32,500 nt of DNA from Prorocentrum cordatum (lineage: Eukaryota > Sar > Dinophyceae > Prorocentrales > Prorocentraceae), in contig CAUYUJ010007223.1 of NCBI GenBank assembly GCA_963575745.1, positions 1-32,500 on the forward strand, given 5' to 3'. The position numbers and the translations under genes are program-made. The notes below the pieces were generated by a model. That model was given only the letters and a program-made list of their open reading frames with translations. It did not search any database and had not been told where the DNA came from. Below are positions 1 to 8,165 of this stretch, one piece after another; position 1 is the first letter of the stretch, and every line of letters begins with the position of its first letter.

Positions 1-300
1 CCTGGCCCCTAAAACACCATTGAAGCCCGGCCCCTACAACATCCCTAAAGCACGCTCAACACACACCGACACATCAAATCACACGGCGCACACCAGCAAC
101 AAAAGTAAGTCACACAATGCACATCAACAACAACAACAACCACGTGCTCACGGAACTGGCGCATCACGAACCACACATGACACACCGCCAACAAAAATCG
201 CATAGCACGCACCGCCAACAACAACACGCACCACGCAGAGATAACAGCACGCTGCAGCAACAAACGTCGCGCATCACATCCCAGCAGAACGTCTTGGAGC
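1..300 (-). repeat. R3 dispersed repeat, copy 1 (truncated by the window edge)
   Basis: On the minus strand this block reads as GT-rich sequence (repeated GTTGTTG, GTGTG and TGCTGTGTG words) followed by telomere-like words such as GCTTTAGGGATGTTGTAGGG near position 1-50. It is the diverged inverted copy of 10312-10700. Both copies border the same flank word CAACAAGAGGGCTCCA. The open frames here (CAA/AAC-rich) translate the simple repeat and are not taken as genes. Confidence 0.65.
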
Positions 301-1249
301 CCCCTTGGAGCCCTCTTGTTGAGGCCCTCTCGGAGCGGACTGGGGGAAGATCGGGGCCCCGGCGGACGAGTTCTTCATCATCTTGAATAGCGCTATACAT
401 TCCCAGGGCCAGGGGCAAATCCCACACATGCATCTAACGCTACATACACACAAAAACACAGAGCCCGCTTGCTGCATGCTAAGGAGAAAAGAAGACTGCA
501 TGGAGTCCAATCAACGTTTGAGCTGAGGGGGCCCTCCCTCTTGCGCCGATGGGGCCTCAACGCCGCGTGGTATCCCAGCCAGTGCTTGCGCTGAAGGGGC
601 CCTATCACCAACTGTTACAATGAGGGTCGCCTTCTCCCCATCATCATCCTCGCCCCCGCCCGCGCCATTTCCTAGCCCGTCCAAGGTTTTTTTTTGTCGC
701 GGGGCGCCAACTACTACTACTACTACTGCTGCTGGCTGCCCCCAACAACAACAACCGGTGATGGGCGCAGATTGGGGTTCCGATGCTGTTGAGGAGCCCC
801 GACGACGACGCCCCAGCGGCCGGCCGCGGGCGATGCTGATGACGAATAAGAAGCCCGCCGCCGCAGCCAGAATGATCACCAAAAAGCGACCAGCCTCGAC
901 GCCAACAACGAGCCGGCGCCATCCAATCCCGGTCCCGGACCCCATCGCTGTGTGCGGAGCTGTCGGCCAGGCCGCGGGCTGGTCGAACCGCCTCCTCTCC
1001 AATCGCGCCGCCCAACTTGGGGTCCAAAGTCAGGGGAGGCCCGCCGGGCAGGAGGAAGATGATGGGCAGGAGAAGGAGAAAGATAAGAAGGATGAGGATG
1101 ATGATGAGGGGGGATGGCGAGGAGGGGGGGGGGGAGGAGAGCTGGGAAGGTCGCGGGGCTGGAAGATGATCAGGGCGGCCGGGGAGGTCGCGGGGAGAGG
1201 GAAGGGATGAGGAGGAGGAGGATGAGGAGGAGGAGGGTGCTGATATCAC
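301..1249. other. No supported gene; GC-rich low-complexity sequence
   Basis: The stretch contains (CTA)n near 710-728, purine-rich GAGGAGGAT-type repeats from about 1050 to 1245, and GC-rich unique sequence between. An ATG at 620 opens a frame to 1210, but its product is mostly Ser/Pro, Thr, Gln, Lys/Asp/Glu and Gly runs. Only a short central part (about 840-1030, with a Lys-Arg-Pro patch) looks less biased. Both strands are open over the same interval, as expected for GC-rich simple sequence. No splice-supported continuation was seen. Confidence 0.4.
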
Positions 1250-2170
1250 ACCAGCCCTCTGGGCGCGGGTGGTCTACTAGGGCGCTTCCCTTTCCAACCT
1301 CCTGCCTTTCCCTGCTCGGGAGGTTTGCCCCCCCCCCTGCGCTTGGACGGGGGGGGGGGGGAGGCGGGCCCATAGCAGCGTCCAAGATGGCCCAAGATGG
1401 CTCCAAGAGGGCCTCCGAGAGCGCAATATGGCCTCCACGATGGCCCAAGATAGCGGTAGACGGGTCAATATAGCTTCAGACACGCGTCCAAGAGGCCTCA
1501 AGACGGCCCCAAGACGGTTTCAAGTGCCCTCCGAGGCCTCCAATGACCCCCCTAAGAAGAAGAAGAAGAAGAAGCCAACATCTTTCAAATACCGAAGGGA
1601 CATCTATGTGTTTTGGCTTATCGCTTTTTCGCATCCGACGGGCTCTTGAGGCCTCGAGAAGATGGCCCCAAGATGGCACAATGCAGCCCCGCGAAGGGCC
1701 CAAGAGATCCCCAAGACGGCCCAAAGATGAGCGCCCAAGCAAGAGCGCTCCGAGAACGGGCCAAAAAGATGGCCCCAAGACTGCATGCTTGAGCTTCCGA
1801 ATGGGGAGGGGAGGGGGTGGGCAAGAATTGCCCGCCCCCCCCTTGTTCTTCTTTTTTAGCCATGAGGACCAAGACGGCCCCGCGAGGCCTCTTTCTTTAT
1901 AGCCATGAGGACCAAGACGGCCCCGCGAGGCCTCCAGAACTCCCCAAGAGCCCCAAGATGGCCCCGCGACCTTCCAAAAGAGCCCCAAGAGGGCTCCAAT
2001 AATGCCCCAATGGGACCCCACGAGCGCCCCACAAAGGCCCTAAGAGGACCTCATGATAGCCCCAAGAAAGAGCCCCAAGATGCCCCAAGAGGGGCCCAAG
2101 ATAATCCCAAGAGGGCCCCAAGATGTCTCCAAGTTTCGGAACACACGCGAGTTTAATATTCAAAATATCC
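1250..2170 (+). repeat. R2 dispersed element, copy a (head and body)
   Basis: The copy starts with the CCAGCCCTCTGGGCG head that can pair across GGTGG. A pyrimidine-rich stretch, a G run and a body of degenerate AAGATGGCCCCAAGA units follow. Inside the body lies a conserved non-repetitive core (about 1585-1640, TTTCAAATACCGAAGGG...). The same order occurs at 18399-19210 (+), 8166-9135 (+) and 5050-6078 (-). The body is interrupted at about 2170 by the R1a element, and the R2 tail resumes at 3073. Gly/Pro/Trp/Arg-rich frames in this block are translations of the repeat unit. Confidence 0.75.
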
Positions 2171-3072
2171 CTGTGTGACCCTACCTAGGAGTTGGAGCAT
2201 TTAGGAAAGCAGCATCTACATCTACACCGACAGCTTCATTTACATACACACCTGAATCTACAGCTACACCAACATCAACAGCGAAACTCGCATCTACATC
2301 TACATGAGCACCTACATATACACCTACATCCACATCTACATCCACATCTACATCTACACCTACATCCACAACCACATCTACACCTACATCTACATGTACA
2401 TCTACAAGTTCGCATTGATGTTGGTTTTTGCTATGATATACTGCGTTATGCTATGCCATGCAATGCTATGCTATACTATGCCATGTTGCGCTATGATATG
2501 CTATGATTTGCTGTTTTATGCCATGAGATGCTGCGCTGTGCTATGCTAACCACTGCAATGCTATGGTATGATATGATATGCTGCGCTATGCTATACCATG
2601 ATGCGCTATGCTATACTATGCAAGTTATGCTATGATATACGTGGCAATGCTATGTTATGTTATGCTGTGCTAATGCTTAGCAGCTGCGCTATGCTGCGCT
2701 AAGCTAAGGTAAGCTAAGCTATGTTAAGTTAAGCTAAGCAAAGCTAAGCTAAGCTAAGCTAAGCTAAGCTAAGGTGAGATAAGTCAAGGTACGCCAAGCT
2801 ATGCTAAGCTAAGCTAAGCTAAACTAGGCTAGGCTAGGCTAGGCAAAGCTAAGCTAAGCTAAAATGAGATAAGCTAAGCGGAGCTAAGCTAATCTAAGCC
2901 AAGCTAAGCTAATCTTAACTAAGCTTAGCCAAGCTAAGCTGGGTAAGCCCAGGGGGCGCAACTGGGAGAACCGCGGGGCGGGCCCTGGGGGAAGCACCCA
3001 GGGCGGGGAGCACTGCCCAGCCCCTTGAGCACACAGGGTAAGAACCCGTCTAGGCAGAGCCTAGGTAGGGAA
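2171..3072 (+). mobile_element. R1 composite microsatellite-carrying element, copy a
   Basis: The order of parts is: leader with GACCCTACCTAGGAGTTGGAGC-type sequence (2171-2213), a (CTACAT)n block (about 2214-2410), a (TATGC)n block (about 2440-2690), a (TAAGC)n block (about 2690-2940), and a GC-rich end (2938-3072). The end can fold into hairpins CTGGG-TAAG-CCCAG, GGGT-AAGA-ACCC and CTAGGC-AGA-GCCTAG. The two ends share an inverted CCTACCTAGG / CCTAGGTAGG word. It splits an R2 element: the next base pairs (AATCAGTGCAAC) continue R2 exactly as in the uninterrupted copy at 19211. No open frame of interest is present, so it would be non-autonomous. Transposon type is unknown. Confidence 0.7.
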
Positions 3073-3300
3073 TCAGTGCAACAGCCATTGCGAGTCATCG
3101 AAATAATACCCCTCACCTCTCATCGAAGCACCATCGTAATTTGCACCGGTTGCCACCTTAAACTTCAATGCGGGAAGCTATGTGTGATGATTGTGTTCTC
3201 GAAGACGGCTGCGCGACTGCATGCGTTCTGCCGCCCCTGATTCACCGGCCCCCCTGCTGATCGTTTCTGGATGGGCTGGTGGGGATGCGCGAAGCGTTGA
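3073..3300 (+). repeat. R2 tail, copy a
   Basis: About 230 bp beginning AATCAGTGCAACAGCCATT and ending TCGTTTCTGGATGGGCTGGT then GGGGATGCGCGAAGCG. It aligns along its whole length with 19211-19440, with scattered substitutions and short indels. The last 38 bp (3261-3298) are the shared terminus of all R2 copies in the window (4701-4743 on minus, 9436-9475, 19403-19440). R1a separates this tail from its body. Confidence 0.8.
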
Positions 3301-3560
3301 GAATTTCAAACGTCTCTTCATTTGAATCATTGCGGGCGCGTGCCAAATTGCAAGGAGGAGGAGACGGGGAAATGATTGGAGGGCGTGCAAACAATGCCCA
3401 ACCTCACGCCCCGAAAAGATGTTACTTGCGTGCCCCCTTTGTAGTGACATCCGAGTGCCTCCTCCGCCTCCGCCATTTTGGCGCCGCCCACGTAAACGAT
3501 TGTTGAGATGACTGGGTTGTTTTTGCAGCCGCGCCCCGTTGTTGTGCTGCGCCTCCCTTC

Positions 3561-3566
3561 ATTCAG
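3561..3566 (+). other. Candidate 3' splice acceptor of the methyltransferase exon
   Basis: A pyrimidine-rich run ends in CATTCAG at 3566 and is followed by G, matching the AG|G exon borders of the other gene in the window. A second candidate, TTGTTTTTGCAG, ends at 3528. The frame of the methyltransferase is closed by an in-frame TGA at 3504-3506 and has no ATG between that stop and the catalytic motif I. An acceptor in this interval is therefore needed for a functional product, by splicing to an unseen upstream exon. Confidence 0.5.
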
Positions 3567-4652
3567 GTTGCGTTGGGCAGCAATGGCAAGTATCTGGTCG
3601 GGAGTTTCTGCTCGGGCTACGACGCCCCATGGTTGGCGCTGGAGTCCTTGAGGATCGCGCCGCAGTTCGAGAACGCATTCGCATGTGATGTTGACGGATT
3701 ATGCCGCCTGGTTCTCGAGAAGAACCACCGTGGCCTTCGCCGCGGCAACGTCTTCGGCGACATCAAGGGCATCAACATGCAGCAGCTCGCTAAGGCCATC
3801 ACCGCTGATGACCAGCTCTTCTTGTTGACGGCAGGTTTCCCGTGCCAGCCCTTCTCGATGGAAGGCTATGGTTTTGGTGCAGACGATCATCGTTCCATTG
3901 CCGAGTACGTGGCGGCTGGGATCAAGGCGCTGTTGCCCAAAGGGTTTTTGTTAGAGAACGTCGAAGGGCTGCTCGCCAGCCACGCGCGCACATTCCACAA
4001 GATCTTGTCCGCCCTCCAGGAGATCAAGGGCAAAGGGTCCAAGGGCTACAACTTGTACTACAAGGTTCTAGACTCCCAGACTACATCTGGCCTTCCCCAC
4101 TCCCGGCGCCGGCTTTTCATAGTCGGCATATGGAAATCGCTGGAGGAGCAATTCGGCTGCTTCACGTGGCCCGCCGACGCCCTCGCCGTGGATCCCCTGG
4201 ACAAGTACCTCGATGCCGACAACAAAGGCACCGCCCTCCCGGAATCCAGGACCGCCCTCGCCAACTACACGAAGTGCCTGGAGAAGATCGGCGGCCCGAA
4301 CGCAGCGAGCAAGTTGAAGAGAGGAAACTACGTTGGCGACCTCATGATGGGCCTCACTCGGAGGGTGAACCTGATGAAGAACGTGTGCCCATGCCTAACC
4401 CGCCAACACGCAGGAGGGAATTCTTACTGGTTGTTTTCCCGCAGTAGGTATCTCAATTTGAACGAGATGATGAAGCTCCAGGGCATCGAGCGGGGCACAG
4501 CGCGCCTCGTCAGGCCGGAGCGCGTGTCAGATCGCCAGATGAGAATGATGGTCGGAAATTCGATGGACGTGAAGACGACGGCGCGGATCTTGACTCAGAT
4601 GTTCAAGGCGATGGGTTTCTTCGCTGCGACGTTGAGGAACCCCGTTAATTGA
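3567..4652 (+). CDS. C5-cytosine DNA methyltransferase, catalytic-domain exon (5' end missing)
   Basis: The product would transfer a methyl group from S-adenosylmethionine to C5 of cytosine in DNA. About 360 residues are visible and all core motifs appear in order. Numbering counts the TTG at 3573 as residue 1. Motif I is FCSGYDAPW (residues 12-20, SAM binding). Motif IV is GFPCQPFS with catalytic Cys91. Motif VI is ENVEGL (129-134). Motif VIII is SGLPHSRRRLFIVGI (172-186). A target-recognition stretch of about 90 residues follows, then a motif IX-like CPCLTRQHAGG and motif X MVGNSMDV. The stop is TGA at 4650. No in-frame ATG precedes motif I. The first one, at 3777, would delete it, so the true start lies in an upstream exon or the copy is 5'-truncated. 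The domain is undisturbed. It lacks any visible BAH, PWWP or chromodomain and cannot be assigned to DNMT1, 2, 3 or 5 by eye. The exon lies between inverted R2 elements, only 48 bp from the downstream one. Confidence 0.88.
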   Translation, partial: VALGSNGKYLVGSFCSGYDAPWLALESLRIAPQFENAFACDVDGLCRLVLEKNHRGLRRGNVFGDIKGINMQQLAKAITADDQLFLLTAGFPCQPFSMEGYGFGADDHRSIAEYVAAGIKALLPKGFLLENVEGLLASHARTFHKILSALQEIKGKGSKGYNLYYKVLDSQTTSGLPHSRRRLFIVGIWKSLEEQFGCFTWPADALAVDPLDKYLDADNKGTALPESRTALANYTKCLEKIGGPNAASKLKRGNYVGDLMMGLTRRVNLMKNVCPCLTRQHAGGNSYWLFSRSRYLNLNEMMKLQGIERGTARLVRPERVSDRQMRMMVGNSMDVKTTARILTQMFKAMGFFAATLRNPVN

Positions 4653-4700
4653 TGATTAGAGGCTGCAGCAGGTGATGCTGCTTCGCTGCTTTGAAAAAAT

Positions 4701-6078
4701 TAGACGCTTCGCGTATCATCCGCACCAACCAATCCAGAAACGATGCCCAGGAACGCTGACGGAAGAAGGGAAGAAGAGACGCACATAAACCAGAGCGGGT
4801 AACTCCGGTGAGTTGGGAGATCTTTTGTGGCGAAGGTTGCAAGTGTTACTGCTGGTGCTCTTCTTGCACCTGCTGGTACTGCTGCTGCTGCTGCTGCCGT
4901 TGCTGCTGCCAGTGCTGTTGCTGCTGGTTCTCCGATGATGCGTAGGCGGGTAATAATAATACTAATAATGGGGGGGGAGGGGGAGAAGGAGGAGGATAAC
5001 ATACCCAATGGTAAGAAGTAGGAAGAAACGTGACGAGCATAAGATCCTCTTATGCTGTTTCTTGGGAGTTGTTTTGGAAACCTCCTGGAGCGTCTGGGGG
5101 AGCTCTTGGGCGCCTCGGGGATCACCTTGAAGCTTTTTCGGGGTCTCTTGGAGATCTCCTGAATGCCTCTCGGAGCCCCTTGTGATATCTCTTGGGCGCT
5201 TTGTTGGTGGCCTCTTGGGACGTCTTGGAGGTCTTTTCGCGGTCCTGAGGGGCTCTTGGGCGCCTTGGGTGCCCCAGGGAGGCCTCTTGGGGCCGGCGGG
5301 GGTCCTCTTAGGGGTATATTGGGGGCCCCTTATTATTTTTATTAGGGGCCATCTGGGGCTATCTCGGCGCCATCTTGTGGCCTCTTCTTCTGGGGGCCTC
5401 CTGGGCGCCTCGTGGGGCCATCTTCTCGTGTGACAGCGATCAAAAAAAGGGTGGTTCCTGAATTATTGTCGCGGCCCCCCCTCGGGCGTTCCTAAACTCG
5501 CGTCCTAGATCCTAGACCCCTCTTCTTGGGGCGCTCCTGGAGCGCTCTTGTTGGGCGCTCTTGCGGCCGTCGTCCTGGGGCTCTTTTCTTGGGCGCCCCA
5601 TCGGGGCCCTCTTCTTGGGCCCGCGTGGAGCCATCTGGAGGCCTCGGATGGCCATCGGAAACGAACAGACGAGACGGCGCACATCAGTGGTTTCCCTTCT
5701 AAGGTGTTTGAAAGATGTTGGCTTCTTCTTGGGTGCCTCCTTGTGAAGCTCTTTGGCCTCTTGGAGCCGTCTTCTTCTTGGGGCGGCCTTGGTGCCGCTT
5801 GGGGCATCTTCGGATGCATCATGATGATGAGGAATAACAGTATGCTAGCATCAGCTTGGGCCATCTTGTAGCTCATCTTGGGCTCTGCAAGGCGCTCTTG
5901 GAGCCGTCTTGGGCCCTCTGTTCGGACACTCCAACGCGTCGCAAAACCCGTCGTCCAGGTCCAGGAGGGGCAGATGTAGGGGGGGGTAAAATAATACCCC
6001 CCCCCCCGACGGGGAAAAATGAGGTTGGAAGAGGCAACTCCCCAAACAAACAACACCTACGCCCAGGAGGCTGGTGTG
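4701..6078 (-). repeat. R2 dispersed element, copy b (full length, inverted)
   Basis: Read on the minus strand from 6078, the order is as follows. First comes the CACCAGCCTCCTGGGCG head, then a C-rich stretch, CCTGGACCTGGACGACGGG, the AAGATGGCCC-type body, and the conserved core around 5720-5690 (CATCTTTCAAACACCTTAG). A second GC-rich block (5440-5050) and a tail of about 340 bp (5040-4701) follow, ending in the shared TCGTTTCTGG...GCGAAGCGTC terminus. It parallels 8166-9475 over its full length in inverted orientation. The tail contains (CAG)n on this strand where copy c has CAGCAA/CAT triplets. Open frames here are repeat translations. Confidence 0.75.
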
Positions 6079-6560
6079 ATGATTAGCACGGTGCTCAGTG
6101 CTGCTGCTGTTCTCAGGATTGCGCTGCTATGATATGCCGTGGCGCAGCAACGTGCAGGGTTGTTGTGATAATGATACCTGACCCTCCTTCTTCTTCTTCT
6201 CCTCCTTATCCTCCGCCTCCTCCCCCTCCCCATCATCACCCCCCCCCTCCCCCGCTTCTAGGTTTCTTCTAACAACATGTTATTGCGAAGACAGCAGGGC
6301 CACCATGCTGGGGCGGGGCAACGATGGTTCATCATCATCATCATCACCATCATGACATCGCCCCACTTGGGGCCCATCGATCCTTTCCACGGGGGGGGCG
6401 GCGGGGTCCGAAGCCATGCCCCATCGATTGGCCATGCAACCTTGCAGCGTGGCTTCCCTATTTTCATCGCCCTCCGCCCCGTTTCAATTTTCTTTTTCGG
6501 AAACCCTGATCCTGACAAAATCTGAGGTTGGCTCTGCCGAGATGTCGTTGTGAAAATCAT
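6079..6560. other. No gene seen; short triplet repeats and C/G runs
   Basis: The interval holds a (TTC)n/(CCT)n stretch at about 6185-6250, a (CAT)n run at about 6328-6355, and G/C homopolymer runs. None of the open frames on either strand has a non-repetitive protein-like composition. Nothing here matches R1-R4 by eye. Confidence 0.4.
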
Positions 6561-6730
6561 TGAGCTCTCGCCGGTGGTGGACGTCCACCGCTGCCGAGGG
6601 AACAATTTTTTTGAAAACCGCAGCTGCCGAGGGAGGGTGTGAAATCAAGATGTGCTCTCGCCATCTGCGGAATCAGAAATAATTTCCCCCTCGCCGGCGG
6701 TGGACGTCCACCGCTGCCGAGAGCGCTATC
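6561..6730. repeat. Duplicated palindromic motif
   Basis: Two related blocks about 120 bp apart each carry a perfect palindrome: GGTGGACGTCCACC at 6576-6589 and the longer GCGGTGGACGTCCACCGC at 6697-6714. Both are framed by CTCGCCGG on the left and CTGCCGAG on the right, and a third partial CTGCCGAGGGAGGG lies between. The function is unknown. The palindrome could be a binding site for a dimeric protein or part of a small repeat unit. Confidence 0.6.
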
Positions 6731-6810
6731 TTTTTTGCACGCGGCTCTCGCCAACCCCCCCCAAAACAAATTGAAAAAAAAATGATTTTGGTCAGCAAGC
6801 TGTGCTCGCC

Positions 6811-6842
6811 CTCCTCCTCCTCCTCCTCCTCCTCCTCCTCGT
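6811..6842 (+). repeat. (CCT)n microsatellite
   Basis: About ten uninterrupted CTC/CCT triplets, followed by more pyrimidine-rich sequence to 6925. This is simple sequence with no coding support. Confidence 0.8.
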
Positions 6843-6964
6843 TCTGAAGGCGGCCGAATGGGCCCGGCGAGCCGTTTCTCTCTTCCTCCCCCTTCCCCCC
6901 CCGTCATCCTCCTCCCTTTCCCTCCCTGTTGGTGTTCGGAAGGCGCTGACTTGTTCTGAAATTG

Positions 6965-7439
6965 TCCCAGTGCGACCCTACCTAGGAGGAGTGAGTTGGA
7001 GCCTCTACTAGCAGCAGCAAAAAAGTAGTGGATGCTGTGCTGTGCTATGCTATGCTGCGCTGTGCTGCGCTATGATGTTATGCTACGCTAGGCTGCGCTC
7101 TGTTATGCTAGGATATGATATGCTATGCTTTGCTGCGCTATGCTATGCTACTATGCTGTGCTATGCTGCGCTGTGCTATGCTATGGTATGCTATGCTGCG
7201 CTATGCTATGTTACGCTGGGTTATGTTATGCTAAGCTAAGGTAAGGTAAGCTACAGCTACGCGACGCTAAGATGATGAAACTACGTTAAGCTAAGCAATA
7301 TTAAGCTGGGCTAAGATGATATACGCAACGCTGGAATACGTGGGTGCAACTACTACTGGGAGAACCGCAAGGCGGGGACTGGGCAAGCCCAGCGAGTGAG
7401 AACCCATTATCTTCTAGGCAGAGCCTAGGAGGTAGGGAA
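6965..7439 (+). mobile_element. R1 composite element, copy b (short)
   Basis: The leader CCCAGTGCGACCCTACCTAG is shared with copy c. The (CTACAT)n block is missing and is replaced by a few CTA/GCA triplets. A (TATGC)n block runs from about 7033 to 7225, a decayed TAAGC block from about 7225 to 7325, and the structured end from 7330 to 7439 with CTGGG-CAAG-CCCAG and CTAGGC-AGA-GCCTAG hairpins. The copy is half the length of the others because the microsatellite blocks are short. The end hairpins are kept. Confidence 0.7.
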
Positions 7440-8165
7440 CACGTTGGGTCATGTTGTTGGCGATGCATGAACTCATCATCACCATCATCATCATCATCAT
7501 CATCACCCTTCCTTCTGTGCTGCCCCTGTCGCCCTGCCGCCCTGTACCCCTGTCAAGTTCAGGGGCGCGGCGGTGGGCGCCGCGCTCAGCCTCGCCGCGC
7601 TGACTGATGCTGTGGGCAGTCGCTGCGCGGGAGCAGGCTGCTACGAAGGGACAGGTCGAAAAACAACCCGGACCTCCCGTGGTGGCCTCCCTGTCCAGCT
7701 TTTTGTTTCACACTTCTTCGACAGGAAAAAAGCCGACCCTCCCCAATCAGTGCTTGCGCTGGAGAAGGGGCCCACGCGGAGGTTGAACGATTTGGCGAAC
7801 GTGCCCCGCCGATGATGTCGGTGTCTGGCTGAGATTTCCGAGGTCCTCGTTTTGAGTTCCAATCATATTCGGGTGGTTGGTGGTGGGTGGTGGGTGGGTG
7901 GTGGGTGGGCGGTGGGTGGGTGGTGGGTGGGTGGGTCGTCGCGGGTGGTGGGTGGGCGGTGGTAGTAGTAGTAGGCGTGTGTGTGGTGGGTGGGCGGCGG
8001 GCGGGGCGGCCCCGCGATGGCCCCGAGATAGATGGCCCAAGCTGGCCCCGCGATGGCTCCTTGAGGACGCTTGGATATGCAAAAAAAACGGCCCCAGCCC
8101 CTGGAAGCAATAATTTGGGTCGTATAATCTTCTAGTGTACCCCAGAACGTCGGGGGTAACAACTC
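7440..8165. other. No supported gene; (CAT)n, GC-rich and G-rich sequence
   Basis: The segment contains a (CAT)n run at about 7476-7508, a hairpin CCCCTG-TCAAGTT-CAGGGG at about 7548-7566, and a G-rich tract at 7872-8010. A short stretch related to 505-600 (CAGTGCTTGCGCTG...GGGGCCC) lies near 7748. Frames open on both strands are GC-driven. No exon could be defined. Confidence 0.35.
7872..8010 (+). repeat. (GGTGGGTG)n G-rich tract, quadruplex-prone
   Basis: About 140 bp of degenerate GGTGGGTGGTGGGTGGGCGG repeats on the + strand, with many GGG tracts spaced by 1-4 bases. By known rules for G-quadruplex sequences this tract could fold on the + strand. No biological role is shown by the sequence. 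Confidence 0.75.

Noticed and set aside
511-1002. Minus-strand frame of 163 codons with a hydrophobic stretch.
   Set aside because: Its hydrophobic segment is the complement of GC-rich triplets open on both strands. There is no ATG context, motif or splice support.
3472-3482. GCCATTTTGGC, an exact 11-base match to the core of the spliced leader, about 90 bp upstream of the methyltransferase exon.
   Set aside because: It is short, has a partly self-complementary sequence, and the flanking leader bases (CCGTA before, TCAAG after) do not match.
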